Source: Trebonia kvetii (GTDB lineage Bacteria > Actinomycetota > Actinomycetes > Streptosporangiales > Streptosporangiaceae). Taken from it: a stretch of DNA of 64,000 nucleotides. Each line of letters starts with the position of its first letter. Positions within the stretch are counted from its first letter, which is position 1. A program made the position numbers and the translations under genes. Shown piece after piece: positions 50,987-59,561 of the stretch. The notes under the pieces were generated by a model, which saw only the letters and a program-made list of their open reading frames with translations, made no database searches and was not told the DNA's origin. The stretch covers positions 1 to 64,000 of the forward strand of contig NZ_RPFW01000006.1 in NCBI RefSeq assembly GCF_007827045.1, in the 5' to 3' direction.

Positions 50987-52776
50987 GACCCGGCCACCTC
51001 CGGCGCTGTCCAGCTCGGCGGCGCCTCCCGGTATGGCGACTTGTCTCGGTGCGGCGGCTCCGCCCGGCGTGGGAGGCGCGCGGGAATGAACCGGCCGAGC
51101 GCGATCAGGCGCCTGTGCGGCACATTCACCGCGAGGACGAACTCACCGCGCCGCAGTGCGCGCAGCGTCCGCGGCGGGATAACGGGGCAGCGCATGAGGT
51201 CTGTCCCCGGCATCGCAGGCACGCCGGGAAGCGCTGTGCCGGCTGCCTGCGCGGAAGCTGCTGCAGGCATGGCGGTAGCGGGCGGCATGGCCGTAGCGCG
51301 CGGCATGGCCGTAGCGGGCGGCGCGGGGAAGGCGGGCATCGTGGGCATGCCTGGTGGCGACCACGAGCCCGCTGGCGCTCCGGCCATGCCAGCGAGTGCC
51401 GCGGCGGCCGACGCGGGCACCATCCGGGTACCGGTCAGCTCCGCGAGGCGCGACGCAAGGGCCGGGTCGGTGACGCGCAGGGCGAGCGTGGCACCGACCA
51501 GGCCTGCGAGATCCGCCGCGGCGGCGGGCGACGTGGCGCCGAGCAGCACCGAGAGGCCCGCGGCTGGCGCGTCGCGCAGCAGGGTGGCCATGTCTTCCGC
51601 GGACATCAGTTCACCGCGAGGAATCCAGACCAGGCCATCGCCGTCGACGCCGATCGCCCGCAGGTGCTGTGCGAGTGCCGCCAGATCGGCGCTGGCGCGG
51701 GCCGCCTCCTCGGGTGAGTCCGCGGGCAGCCGGGCGGCCGAACGCTCCAGGATCACCTGGTGCAGGTCGACGGGGGCGCGGACCGCGCGGGGGCTACCGG
51801 GTGGGTCCTCGCGCGCTCGGCCCCACAGCCGGCTGGCGCTCGCGCCGCCCCGTCCACCCGCCGCCTGCGCTCCTCTCCCGGTCATCTCCTCGAAACCGGC
51901 CCCGGCGCCGTCCGCGCTCGCCACGAGACCGGTGGTGGAACCGTCCGTTTGCAGCGGCGTGCCGGTCGCCAGGCAGGCGGCCGTGAGCGCACGGACCAGG
52001 CCTGCCGTGTCGTTGGGGTCGGCCGCGTCGCTGAGGTCGATGACGATCAGCGCTTTGCGGCGGCGCAGTGCGGCGTGCACCACCTGGAGGCTGGCCAGCG
52101 TGACATTCCGGGAATCGTCGCTGGTAATGAGTAGCCCGCCGGACATCTCATCCCAGCTCAGCTCCGCGACGGCACCGGTGGCCGGCACGACGCCGAGGGC
52201 GCAGCCGTCCCTGGTGAGCACCACGCCCGCCCGGATCGTGGCAGCGGCGACCCGGCCCCGCACCGCGGCGAGCACGCCGGGACGCGGCGCGGGTACCGCC
52301 CATTCGTCGGTTTGTAGCCAGACGAGCCAGCCGAGCACGGCGGCCTCGGCCGCGCCGCAGATGAGCGCGATGGGGAGTTGCGCGGGCAGCGAGTGCCAGG
52401 CAAGGCGGAGCCCCGCCGGCGGATGCTCCTGGTAGGCAGCAGGATGCCCGGCCAGCTGCCCGTGCAGCGAGCCGAGGATGCCCGACGGCCACGCGGTGAA
52501 GCCGGCCAGCGCGCTGCCAGGTCCACGCGCGAGCAGCCAGGCAAGGCCCACGCCCGCGGGGAGCAGCAGCCACCACAGCCGCCACCGGCTCGCCTTGCCG
52601 GCCGCCGCGAGCACAGTCGCAACGACCAGCGTCACCGGAGCGAACACGAGGTGCCCGACCACGATCGTCACGGCGAACACCGCGAGAACCTCGCCACGCC
52701 GGGGAACGCCGGCCGGAATCAGCCGACGACCACGCCGCGGCAACGCCCCCGTCTCGGGCACTGTTCCTAATGTCAT
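50983..52776 (-). CDS. Membrane protein resembling a VirD4/TraG-type coupling ATPase with lost Walker A
   Basis: 597 aa. Three or four N-terminal membrane segments (EVLAVFAVTIVVGHLVFAPV, LWWLLLPAGVGLAWLLA, PIALICGAAEAAVLGWLVWL). The following domain has the coupling-protein layout: GVVLTRDGCALGVVPATG, then WDEMSGGLLITSDDSRNVTL, where a GxxGxGKT loop would be expected, then KALIVIDLSDA like a Walker B strand. The P-loop Gly/Lys/Thr are gone. A 51.3-kb repeat gives ATAMPRATAMPPATAMP. Coupled to the 713-aa gene. Function unknown. Confidence 0.55.
   Translation of the reverse strand: MTLGTVPETGALPRRGRRLIPAGVPRRGEVLAVFAVTIVVGHLVFAPVTLVVATVLAAAGKASRWRLWWLLLPAGVGLAWLLARGPGSALAGFTAWPSGILGSLHGQLAGHPAAYQEHPPAGLRLAWHSLPAQLPIALICGAAEAAVLGWLVWLQTDEWAVPAPRPGVLAAVRGRVAAATIRAGVVLTRDGCALGVVPATGAVAELSWDEMSGGLLITSDDSRNVTLASLQVVHAALRRRKALIVIDLSDAADPNDTAGLVRALTAACLATGTPLQTDGSTTGLVASADGAGAGFEEMTGRGAQAAGGRGGASASRLWGRAREDPPGSPRAVRAPVDLHQVILERSAARLPADSPEEAARASADLAALAQHLRAIGVDGDGLVWIPRGELMSAEDMATLLRDAPAAGLSVLLGATSPAAAADLAGLVGATLALRVTDPALASRLAELTGTRMVPASAAAALAGMAGAPAGSWSPPGMPTMPAFPAPPATAMPRATAMPPATAMPAAASAQAAGTALPGVPAMPGTDLMRCPVIPPRTLRALRRGEFVLAVNVPHRRLIALGRFIPARLPRRAEPPHRDKSPYREAPPSWTAPEVAGS
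51268..51321. repeat. 18-bp tandem repeat, three copies, coding
   Basis: Three units of the type CATGGCCGTAGCGGGCGG at 51268, 51286 and 51304 differ at few positions. On the minus strand they encode a repeated ATAMPx motif in the coupling-like membrane protein. Confidence 0.75.
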
Positions 52777-52932
52777 AACTCTATGTTGCCAAATAATTAC
52801 GATCTGTGTCGATACCCGACGGGTTGTCCCTTCGGCCGGCCGCAGAGTAGCGCCGCCGTTCGGCCGGCCGCCTTGCGCGCGACAGGCTTTGCGCGCCGCC
52901 GCCTCTGTCCGAACGGTCTCCGAAATCCGCTC

Positions 52933-53778
52933 TCAGTCCGGCAGGTGAGGCGGGCGGGGGAGCGAATCGCCTGCCTGGATGACCACGCGGAAGTGATGCG
53001 GCTTCATGGTGACCGTCGTCAGGCCGGCCGGGACACCGGTGGCCTGGTCATCGAACCGGATGGTCACGGCGATCGCCGCCTGGCCGGGCAGCAGCCGCAG
53101 GCTGCGGGCGACTGATGGCTGCGGCGGGGTGAGCTCGAGGTCGACCGCACGGGCGTGCACCCGCTCGATCGAGGAAAGGCTGCCCGGCGGGGCGCGCAGG
53201 GTGTCCTCGAAGCTGCTCGGCTCATCGGTCACGTGATCGGCCGCGACGCCGGGGATGTAGGCCGCGGAGATGGCGACGGGCTCGGCGCCCACCGCCCAGG
53301 CGCAGCGGACGATGCGGACAGGAGCCTCCCCCGCGACCGCGAGGGACCAGGCGACGTCCTGCGGCGCGGCGCGCAGCGACACGTGCCGCGCGGTGCAGAC
53401 GATCTCGCCGCCCATCGGATCGAGCCTGGTGCTGAGGCCCCCGACGCCCTCGAGCGGTATCAGGTACTCGGCTGGGCTGGCGCGGTACAGCTGCCCGTCG
53501 GGCAGCCTGCGGATCAGCGAGCGGCGGGCGAGTTCGCCGATAGCCACGTCGATCTCGGCCATGCTGACGTTGTACCTGCGGGCGAGCGCGCTGCGCCGTG
53601 GCAGCTGCCAGCCCGGCTCGCGATGCACGAGCGCGGCGGCCATCCGGTCCGCGAGCACGCCGCTTGCCGCCCGCTGCGGCGGCACCGCCGCGTCGACCTC
53701 CGTGCTGCTTGCCTGAACATGACCGCCACGGCCACGGGCACCCGCCGCGCCGCCGTTTCCCCCCGGAACGGCAGTCAT
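52933..53778 (-). CDS. GntR-family regulator with C-terminal UTRA-like domain
   Basis: 281 aa. The winged helix reads LADRMAAALVHREPGWQLPRR, ALARRYNVSMAEIDVAIGELARRSLIRRLPDGQLYRAS. The C-terminal 150 aa look like a UTRA/ligand domain (IVRCAWAVGAEPVAISAAYIP). In actinobacterial conjugative elements a GntR/KorSA-type repressor controls transfer genes, which fits its place just upstream of the coupling-like pair. No integrase or replication gene is nearby. ATG 53778. Confidence 0.8.
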   Translation of the reverse strand: MTAVPGGNGGAAGARGRGGHVQASSTEVDAAVPPQRAASGVLADRMAAALVHREPGWQLPRRSALARRYNVSMAEIDVAIGELARRSLIRRLPDGQLYRASPAEYLIPLEGVGGLSTRLDPMGGEIVCTARHVSLRAAPQDVAWSLAVAGEAPVRIVRCAWAVGAEPVAISAAYIPGVAADHVTDEPSSFEDTLRAPPGSLSSIERVHARAVDLELTPPQPSVARSLRLLPGQAAIAVTIRFDDQATGVPAGLTTVTMKPHHFRVVIQAGDSLPRPPHLPD

Positions 53779-54162
53779 CCGCCCTGTGGAACGTCGGCCA
53801 GCCGGCCACCGCTGGCCGGGTCGAGGGCGGCCACGCCGGACCGCCTGGCTGGCTCTGCTTCCCCCATGGCTTGTCCGCGCCTCCAGTCGGCAAAACGAAT
53901 GGATATAGCCTTGTCACGTCCGCCTAATTGATATTCAGTGAAGGTAAACTTAAGTTGAATACAAGAGGAATGAAAGTAATCTTCTAAATGTCATGTAGGT
54001 AAATCATATTCAGGTCGGCGGTGCGGTCGAGCACCCTGAGCGCGACAGTCGCGCACGCCGCACCGCGTCCCGGTCAACCCGCGACGGCACGTCGCCGAGG
54101 GGATGCGATGATGTGCGTGCACATGCACTTCACTGGCCGCCAAGGGCTGCACTACCTGCAAT

Positions 54163-54206
54163 GTTAACCTCTAGGCCAACCCGGGAATTTCGCCCGTTAA
54201 GGCCCA
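54163..54206. promoter_or_regulatory. PhoP-box-like direct repeats, distal array
   Basis: Four 11-base units in register: GTTAACCTCTA, GGCCAACCCGG, GAATTTCGCCC, GTTAAGGCCCA. Units 1, 2 and 4 resemble the PhoP direct-repeat consensus (GTTCACC-like). Confidence 0.5.
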
Positions 54207-54310
54207 ATCAATGCACAGAGATAGAGATCGTACATATACGGAAATGGCACGCAGATGACTCCGTACAGTGACAAGGGGAACACGAGCCAGCAATCCAGCG
54301 GATGAGGCAA

Positions 54311-54365
54311 GTCACCAGAAGTTAACCTAGAGTCCGCCTCACGTCCATCTCGATGTCACTGCATG
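54311..54365. promoter_or_regulatory. PhoP-box-like direct repeats, proximal array
   Basis: Five successive units begin at 54311, 54321, 54332, 54343 and 54355: GTCACCAGAA, GTTAACCTAGA, GTCCGCCTCAC, GTCCATCTCGA, GTCACTGCAT. The 11-base spacing and GT-rich 5' end match actinobacterial PhoP boxes. It lies about 110 bases before pstS. Confidence 0.6.
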
Positions 54366-54473
54366 CTACTTACGCCACCTATCACTGAACGCGTTGCCAT
54401 CCTTTTGCGGTCACGCAGATCGATCAGACTGGAATCGCGCGCGATGCGCTTCAATTACAAGGAGAACCCTCTT

Positions 54474-55598
54474 ATGCAGCTCCGAGGCAGCAAGCAGGCC
54501 GTGGTGGCCGGGGGTGCCGTGCTCGCGGCACTGGCCCTGGCCGCCTGCTCTTCGTCAAGCTCCTCCTCGTCTAGCTCGTCAGCTCCGGGCGCCACCGGTA
54601 CTTCCACGGCGACCTCCGGCGGCGGCTCGACGTCGGGCGCCTCCTCCGCAAGCGGCACGATCAACGGCAGTGGCTCGACGCTCCAGCTCACCTTCGAGCA
54701 GGCTGCCATCTCGGCGTTCAAGTCGATTAGCCCCAAGATCACCGTCAACTACAGTGGCGTCGGCTCAGGCACCGGCCGGGCGAACCTCGCCGCAGGTACG
54801 GTCAACTTCGCCGGCTCCGACTCGCCGATCCCGGCCACCGAGACGGCGGACTTCAAGGGGCAGAAGGTCTTGTACTTCCCCATCCTGTTCAGCCCGATCG
54901 CGGTGACCTACAACCTCTCGGGTGTAAGCAACCTGAAGCTGACGCCGAAGGTCATCGCGGAGATCTTCCAGGGCCAGATCAAGACCTGGAACGATCCAGC
55001 CATCAAGTCACTCAACCCCGGTGTTAACCTCCCGTCCACGGCGATCACCACCGCGGTCCGCTCGGACTCCTCCGGCACCACGCAGAACTTCGCGACGTTC
55101 CTTCAGGACGGCGCGGGGTCGACGTGGACGCTCGGCAACGCCTCAACCGTGAAGTGGCCATCGACCGCTCACGCCGCCAACGGGAACGGGGGGGTGGCAT
55201 CGGTCGTCAAGTCCACCGCTGGCGCCATCGGGTACAACGACTTCGCCACCGCGCAGGCTTCCGGCCTGTCCGCCGCCTTGGTGCAGAACAAGTCTGGCGC
55301 CTTCGTCGCGCCTTCGGTGAGCGGCGCGTCCGCGGCGGGCGACGGATCGGTGGTCAGCCCCGACCTCACCTTCAGCGCGGTCTGGGCGTCCGGCGCAAGC
55401 TCCTACCCGATTACCGCCCAGTCCTGGGTACTCGTCTACGCGAAGCAGCCCAACGCCAACGATGTGGCTCTGCTCAAGGCCTACATTAGCTACCTGCTCG
55501 GAGACGGGCAGAAACTCCTCACGCAGATCTTCTACGCGCCGATGCCGTCTAGCATCGACTCGAAGGCTGTGGCGCAGCTAAGCCAGATCACTTCATAA
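54474..55598 (+). CDS. pstS: Phosphate ABC transporter substrate-binding lipoprotein PstS
   Basis: 374 aa. Lipoprotein signal with LAALALAACSS (lipidated Cys about residue 25), followed by a 40-aa Ser/Gly/Thr spacer including a run of eleven Ser. The mature domain has GTINGSGSTLQLTFEQ, VNYSGVGSGTGRANL, FAGSDSPI and RSDSSGTTQNFATFL, all phosphate-pocket motifs. ATG 54474 has AAGGAG nine bases upstream; the longer frame is not needed. Confidence 0.93.
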   Translation: MQLRGSKQAVVAGGAVLAALALAACSSSSSSSSSSSAPGATGTSTATSGGGSTSGASSASGTINGSGSTLQLTFEQAAISAFKSISPKITVNYSGVGSGTGRANLAAGTVNFAGSDSPIPATETADFKGQKVLYFPILFSPIAVTYNLSGVSNLKLTPKVIAEIFQGQIKTWNDPAIKSLNPGVNLPSTAITTAVRSDSSGTTQNFATFLQDGAGSTWTLGNASTVKWPSTAHAANGNGGVASVVKSTAGAIGYNDFATAQASGLSAALVQNKSGAFVAPSVSGASAAGDGSVVSPDLTFSAVWASGASSYPITAQSWVLVYAKQPNANDVALLKAYISYLLGDGQKLLTQIFYAPMPSSIDSKAVAQLSQITS

Positions 55599-55609
55599 GG
55601 ACCACCGCC

Positions 55610-55651
55610 ATGACGCAGCCAGACCTGACCATGATCGGGCTGTCGGCGTGA
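55610..55651 (+). CDS. 13-aa mini-ORF coupled to pstC
   Basis: ATG ACG CAG to TGA, encoding MTQPDLTMIGLSA, with AAGGACC upstream. Its TGA overlaps the pstC GTG as GTGA. pstC itself has no good RBS, so this frame may deliver ribosomes to it. Confidence 0.45.
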   Translation: MTQPDLTMIGLSA

Positions 55652-56634
55652 GCGTCACAGCGCAGGCGGATCCGGCCACCCCGGCCGGGTCCGCCTCCCG
55701 GCTGTCGACGCGCCGACCGCTCGGGGACCGCGCCTTCCAGATCCTTACGCTCGCCGCCGGCCTGCTTGTCCTGATAATCCTCGTGCTCATCGCCGTCACC
55801 ATGAGCCAGCAGTCCGTGAGCTGGTTCACCACGGCGGGCTGGTCAGGCATCTTCTCCGCCGACTGGGATCCGGCGCATGACAAGTTCGGCCCGATGGCCT
55901 TCGTCTACGGCACGGTCATCACCTCGGTGATCGCGGTCGTAATCGCGTTCCCGATCAGCGTCGGCATCGCCCTGCTGCTGACGGAGGTCGTGCCGAGCCG
56001 CTGGGCACGACCCATCGTCTACGTGATTGACCTGCTCGCCGTGGTCCCGTCCGTCGTCTGGGGCTTGTGGGGCATCATCGTGCTGGCGCCATGGCTCCAG
56101 CCGATCTACGCCTCGATCGCCTCAGCCGTGAACGGCATCCCGGTACTCGACTCGCTGTTCGGTGGCCCGGGGGTCGATGGTGCGTCGTTTTTCACCACCG
56201 GCCTGATCCTGGCCATCATGATCACGCCGATCGTAACGTCGCTCTCCCGTGAGGTCATCGCTACCGTGCCGACATCGGACAAGGAGGGCGCCTACGCGCT
56301 TGGCGCCACTCGCTGGGAAATGATCCGAGGCGCGGTCTGGCCGCACAGCCAGACGGGCGTTGTCGGGGCGATGCTGCTCGGTCTCGGCCGGGCCATGGGG
56401 GAGACGATCGCGGCCGCGCTCGTGATCGGGTCGTCGGCAACGGTCACCTCGCACCTGTTTTTCCCCGGCTACTCCATGCCCGCCGTCATCGCGAACCAGT
56501 TCGGCGAGGCCTCGGGCGTTCAGCGTTCTGCGCTGATCGGCCTTGGTGTCCTGCTGTTCCTGCTCACGATCATCGTCAACCTGACCGCCCGCTCCGTCGT
56601 GGAGCGGAACGCGCGGCGCATGAGGGGGGCCTGA
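55648..56634 (+). CDS. pstC: Phosphate ABC transporter permease PstC
   Basis: 328 aa with six membrane segments. The ABC-permease EAA loop is seen as DKEGAYALGATRWEMIRGAVWPHS, and PSVVWGLWGIIVLAPWL is typical of PstC. GTG 55648 is coupled to the mini-ORF before it; its stop shares a base with pstA. Confidence 0.94.
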   Translation: MSVTAQADPATPAGSASRLSTRRPLGDRAFQILTLAAGLLVLIILVLIAVTMSQQSVSWFTTAGWSGIFSADWDPAHDKFGPMAFVYGTVITSVIAVVIAFPISVGIALLLTEVVPSRWARPIVYVIDLLAVVPSVVWGLWGIIVLAPWLQPIYASIASAVNGIPVLDSLFGGPGVDGASFFTTGLILAIMITPIVTSLSREVIATVPTSDKEGAYALGATRWEMIRGAVWPHSQTGVVGAMLLGLGRAMGETIAAALVIGSSATVTSHLFFPGYSMPAVIANQFGEASGVQRSALIGLGVLLFLLTIIVNLTARSVVERNARRMRGA

Positions 56635-57527
56635 TGACAGCCACCACGCAGCCGGCAATTGACCTGCGCGAGGCGGGCGGATGGCGGCGCGTCAAGAACC
56701 AGATCTCGCTCGTCGTGATGTGGGTTGCCTTCGCCGCCATGGTGATCCCGCTCGGCTTTGTCCTGTTCACGGTGATCTCGAAGGGCGTTTCGGCGATCAG
56801 TTGGCAGTTCCTAACCAACAGCACCATCCCGCCCAATGTGCTGCCCGTGACGATCGGCGGCATGGGCGCGGCGGTCGTCGGCACGCTGATTACCACTGGC
56901 TTCGCCGCCCTCATGGCCATACCGCTTGGTGTGCTCGGCGCCGTCTTCATCAGTGAGTACGGTGACAGGAATCGCCTGCTAGCGCCGGTCATCTCCTTCT
57001 TTTCCGACGTGATGACGGGCGTGCCGTCTATCGTCATGGGGCTCTTCATCTTCACCATCTGGGTGGTGCACTTCGGGTATTCGGGCCTGGCGGGCGCCTT
57101 CGCCCTCGGCTGCCTGATGCTGCCCATAGTGATCCGTTCCTCTTACGAGATGCTTCGGCTGGTCCCGAATGAGCTCAGGGAGGCGAGCTACGCTCTCGGG
57201 GCCACCAAGGCCCGCGTGACGCTGACGGTCGTGCTGCCCGCCGCGGTTGGCGGGATCGTCTCTGGCGCTCTGCTCGCCGTCGCCCGCGCCGCCGGCGAGA
57301 CGGCCCCGCTGCTGTTCACCATCCTCACCGTCGAATCGACCAACACGAACCTGTTCAGCGGCCCGAACACCGCTTTGTCCACGCAGATCTTCAACAACGC
57401 GACGCAGCCCTTCATCGGCGCACAGGACCGTGCCTGGGGCTCGGCGCTCACGCTGATCGTCATCGCCTTCATCCTGATGCTCCTCGCCCGCATAGTCACC
57501 GCCCGATTCACCCGTTACACTCGGTAG
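56634..57527 (+). CDS. pstA: Phosphate ABC transporter permease PstA
   Basis: 297 aa with six membrane segments. FFSDVMTGVPSIVMGLFIF is the PstA signature and NELREASYALGATKARVTLTVVLP the EAA loop. ATG 56634 overlaps the pstC stop (TGATG). Confidence 0.94.
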   Translation: MTATTQPAIDLREAGGWRRVKNQISLVVMWVAFAAMVIPLGFVLFTVISKGVSAISWQFLTNSTIPPNVLPVTIGGMGAAVVGTLITTGFAALMAIPLGVLGAVFISEYGDRNRLLAPVISFFSDVMTGVPSIVMGLFIFTIWVVHFGYSGLAGAFALGCLMLPIVIRSSYEMLRLVPNELREASYALGATKARVTLTVVLPAAVGGIVSGALLAVARAAGETAPLLFTILTVESTNTNLFSGPNTALSTQIFNNATQPFIGAQDRAWGSALTLIVIAFILMLLARIVTARFTRYTR

Positions 57528-57535
57528 GGATCGTT

Positions 57536-58417
57536 ATGGAACAGCCTGAACCAGAAGTCGTCGCTCAGACGGTTTCCACGAACATGCCGAAGCTTGAGAC
57601 CACCGTCCAGGCTCCGGCGACCGACACGCCCCGGGCGACCATCTTCGACGTGCAGAACGTCTCGATCTATTACGGGTCATTCAAGGCCGTGACCGACGTT
57701 TCGCTACCGATCCACGAGCACGAGGTCACCGCGTTCATCGGCTCGTCCGGCAGCGGCAAGTCGACCGTGCTCCGCGCCTTCAACCGGATGAACGACCTGG
57801 TGGTCGGCGCGCGCCTCGAGGGCCAGATGACCTACCGGGGCGCGGACCTGTATGCCAAGGAAGTCTCCCCGGCGGCGGTCCGCCGGCGCATCGGCATGGT
57901 CTTCCAGAAGCCGAACCCGTTCCCGAAGTCCATCTACGACAACGTCGCGTACGGTCCGCGGATCAACGGCGAGCGGAACAAGGCCAAGCTCGACGAGATC
58001 GTCGAGCGCTCGCTGCGCGCCGCGGTGCTGTGGGACGAGGTGAAGAACCGGCTCAAGCAGTCCGGTCTCGCCCTGTCCGGCGGTCAGGCGCAGCGGCTGT
58101 GCATCGCCCGTACGATCGCGGTGGAGCCGGACGTGGTGCTGATGGACGAGCCCGCCTCGGCGCTCGACCCGATCGCCACGCTCGCCATCGAGGACCTGAT
58201 CCGCGAGCTCAAGAAGAACTACACGATCGTCATCGTTACCCACAACATGCAGCAGGCCACCCGGGTCAGCGACCGGACGGCGTTCTTCTCGGTGCTCACC
58301 GACTCCAAGAACGACACCCGCACCGGCGTGCTGGTGGAGTACGGCCCGACCCAGCAGATCTTCGAGGACCCGCACGACAGCCGCACCCAGGCCTACGTGA
58401 CAGGCCGGATGGGGTAG
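57536..58417 (+). CDS. pstB: Phosphate ABC transporter ATPase PstB
   Basis: 293 aa. Walker A GSSGSGKST, signature LSGGQAQRLCIARTIA and Walker B VVLMDEPASALDP are intact. An extra N-terminal tail of about 30 aa precedes the usual start (IFDVQNVSIYYGSFKAV). ATG 57536 is eight bases after pstA. Confidence 0.95.
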   Translation: MEQPEPEVVAQTVSTNMPKLETTVQAPATDTPRATIFDVQNVSIYYGSFKAVTDVSLPIHEHEVTAFIGSSGSGKSTVLRAFNRMNDLVVGARLEGQMTYRGADLYAKEVSPAAVRRRIGMVFQKPNPFPKSIYDNVAYGPRINGERNKAKLDEIVERSLRAAVLWDEVKNRLKQSGLALSGGQAQRLCIARTIAVEPDVVLMDEPASALDPIATLAIEDLIRELKKNYTIVIVTHNMQQATRVSDRTAFFSVLTDSKNDTRTGVLVEYGPTQQIFEDPHDSRTQAYVTGRMG

Positions 58418-58447
58418 CCACCCGGGTCTGGGATCAAAACGCGATAA

Positions 58448-58488
58448 GAGGAACGGGTGCGGCCTACACGAGGCCGCACCCGTTCCTC
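58448..58488. terminator. Bidirectional terminator between pstB and phoU
   Basis: A perfect 18-bp stem, GAGGAACGGGTGCGGCCT with its complement, around the loop ACACG. It lies between the convergent ends of pstB and phoU. Confidence 0.85.
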
Positions 58489-58491
58489 CTG

Positions 58492-59145
58492 TTATGCCTG
58501 CGGCCTGTCCGGGAAGGAACCGGCCAGGTAGACCACGCGCCGCGCGATGTTGACGGCGTGCGCGCCGAGCCGCTCGTAGTCCCGCGCGACCAGGGCCATC
58601 TCCATCGCCACGGGGACGGCGGTGCCGCCGGAGGCGAGTTCGGCGATGAGGCTCGCGTGCAGCTCGTCCATGCCCTCGTCGAGCTCGGCGATGGCCACCG
58701 CCGCGGTCCGATCCCGCTGGTACCACGAGTCGGCCGCCTTCCGCCACATGTCGGCGGCGAGGTCGCTCATCCGCTGAACGAGACCCCTGGCGCGCGGCGA
58801 CAGGTCGACGCCGAGGAAGTGGCTGGCGCTCGCCGCGATGTGCACCACGAGGTCGTGCGAGCGCTCGAGCTCCGGCACGATGCGGAGCACCGACAGCAGG
58901 AACCGCAGGTCGGAGGCAACCGGGGCCTGGAGCACGATCTCCCTGTTGGCCAGGCCCTCGGTCTCGACGTAGAGGGCGTCGATGATGCGATCCCGCTCGG
59001 CCAGCAGCGCATACCCCTCGTTATCGCTGTTCAGCAGCGCCTGGGTGGCCGTGGGCAGTCCCTCGGCCACCATCGCGAACAGCTCGATGACCTTGCTCTC
59101 GATCGCCTCAAGCTCGTTGTCGAACTCTTGCCGGTGCTCGCTCAT
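58492..59145 (-). CDS. phoU: Phosphate signalling regulator PhoU
   Basis: 217 aa. Two PhoU helical repeats are visible: EFDNELEAIESKVIELFAMVAEGL then IVPELERSHDLVVHIA, and VQRMSDLAADMW then RDYERLGAHAVNIARRV. The E-x-x-x-D metal motifs are kept. PhoU links Pst to the PhoR kinase. It is convergent with pstB rather than in the same transcript. Confidence 0.93.
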   Translation of the reverse strand: MSEHRQEFDNELEAIESKVIELFAMVAEGLPTATQALLNSDNEGYALLAERDRIIDALYVETEGLANREIVLQAPVASDLRFLLSVLRIVPELERSHDLVVHIAASASHFLGVDLSPRARGLVQRMSDLAADMWRKAADSWYQRDRTAAVAIAELDEGMDELHASLIAELASGGTAVPVAMEMALVARDYERLGAHAVNIARRVVYLAGSFPDRPQA

Positions 59146-59204
59146 GGGCTAAAGCCTACGCAGGGCAGGCGAAGGAAAGCCGACCAGAACGCGACCATAA
59201 AGTG

Positions 59205-59235
59205 AACCGCCCCAGGAGCAGCTCCTGGGGCGGTT
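59205..59235 (-). terminator. Terminator of the sseA operon
   Basis: AACCGCCCCAGGAGC and its exact complement are separated by one base, a 15-bp palindrome, 18 bases beyond the DUF1416 gene stop. Confidence 0.75.
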
Positions 59236-59252
59236 GACGGCGGCTCGTGATA

Positions 59253-59561
59253 TCAGACGAGGAATTCGACCTTGGTGACCTGGCCGATGTCCGCCGTGAC
59301 CTCCTGCTCGAGGCGGACCTGACCGGGGGCGAGCACGCGCAGCGTCCACTCGCCAGGCGCGGCGAAGAAGCGGAAGCCGCCATCCTCGCCGAGCGGAACC
59401 TCGGCCACGAACTCGTCGCCGGTGCCGAGCAGCCGGGCGTAACCCGGGGACACCGGGGCGCCACCGCGGAGCACCTGCCCCTCGATGACCGCCTCCTTGC
59501 TCGACTTGTCCTTGCTGATGGTCACGCCACCAGCCGGTGCACCGCAGCTGTCGTTGCTCAC
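59253..59561 (-). CDS. DUF1416 protein
   Basis: 102 aa. CGAPAGGVTISKDKSSKEAVI then FVAEVPLGEDGGFRFFAAPGEWTLRVL matches DUF1416, always found next to thiosulfate sulfurtransferase genes in actinobacteria. It looks like a small carboxypeptidase-regulatory-type beta domain. It overlaps the sseA stop as ATGA and may assist that enzyme. Confidence 0.88.
   Translation of the reverse strand: MSNDSCGAPAGGVTISKDKSSKEAVIEGQVLRGGAPVSPGYARLLGTGDEFVAEVPLGEDGGFRFFAAPGEWTLRVLAPGQVRLEQEVTADIGQVTKVEFLV

Larger units (their letters stand above)
53779..54473. other. Long regulatory gap upstream of pstS
   Basis: No gene found. Bases about 53920-54010 are strikingly AT-rich for this genome and probably hold the GntR-gene promoter. 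The right part holds two arrays of 11-base-phased PhoP-box-like repeats. Confidence 0.6.

Noticed and set aside
49709..52435. 908-codon plus frame
   Set aside because: Long only because of GC codon bias opposite the coupling-like genes; no motif, no RBS.
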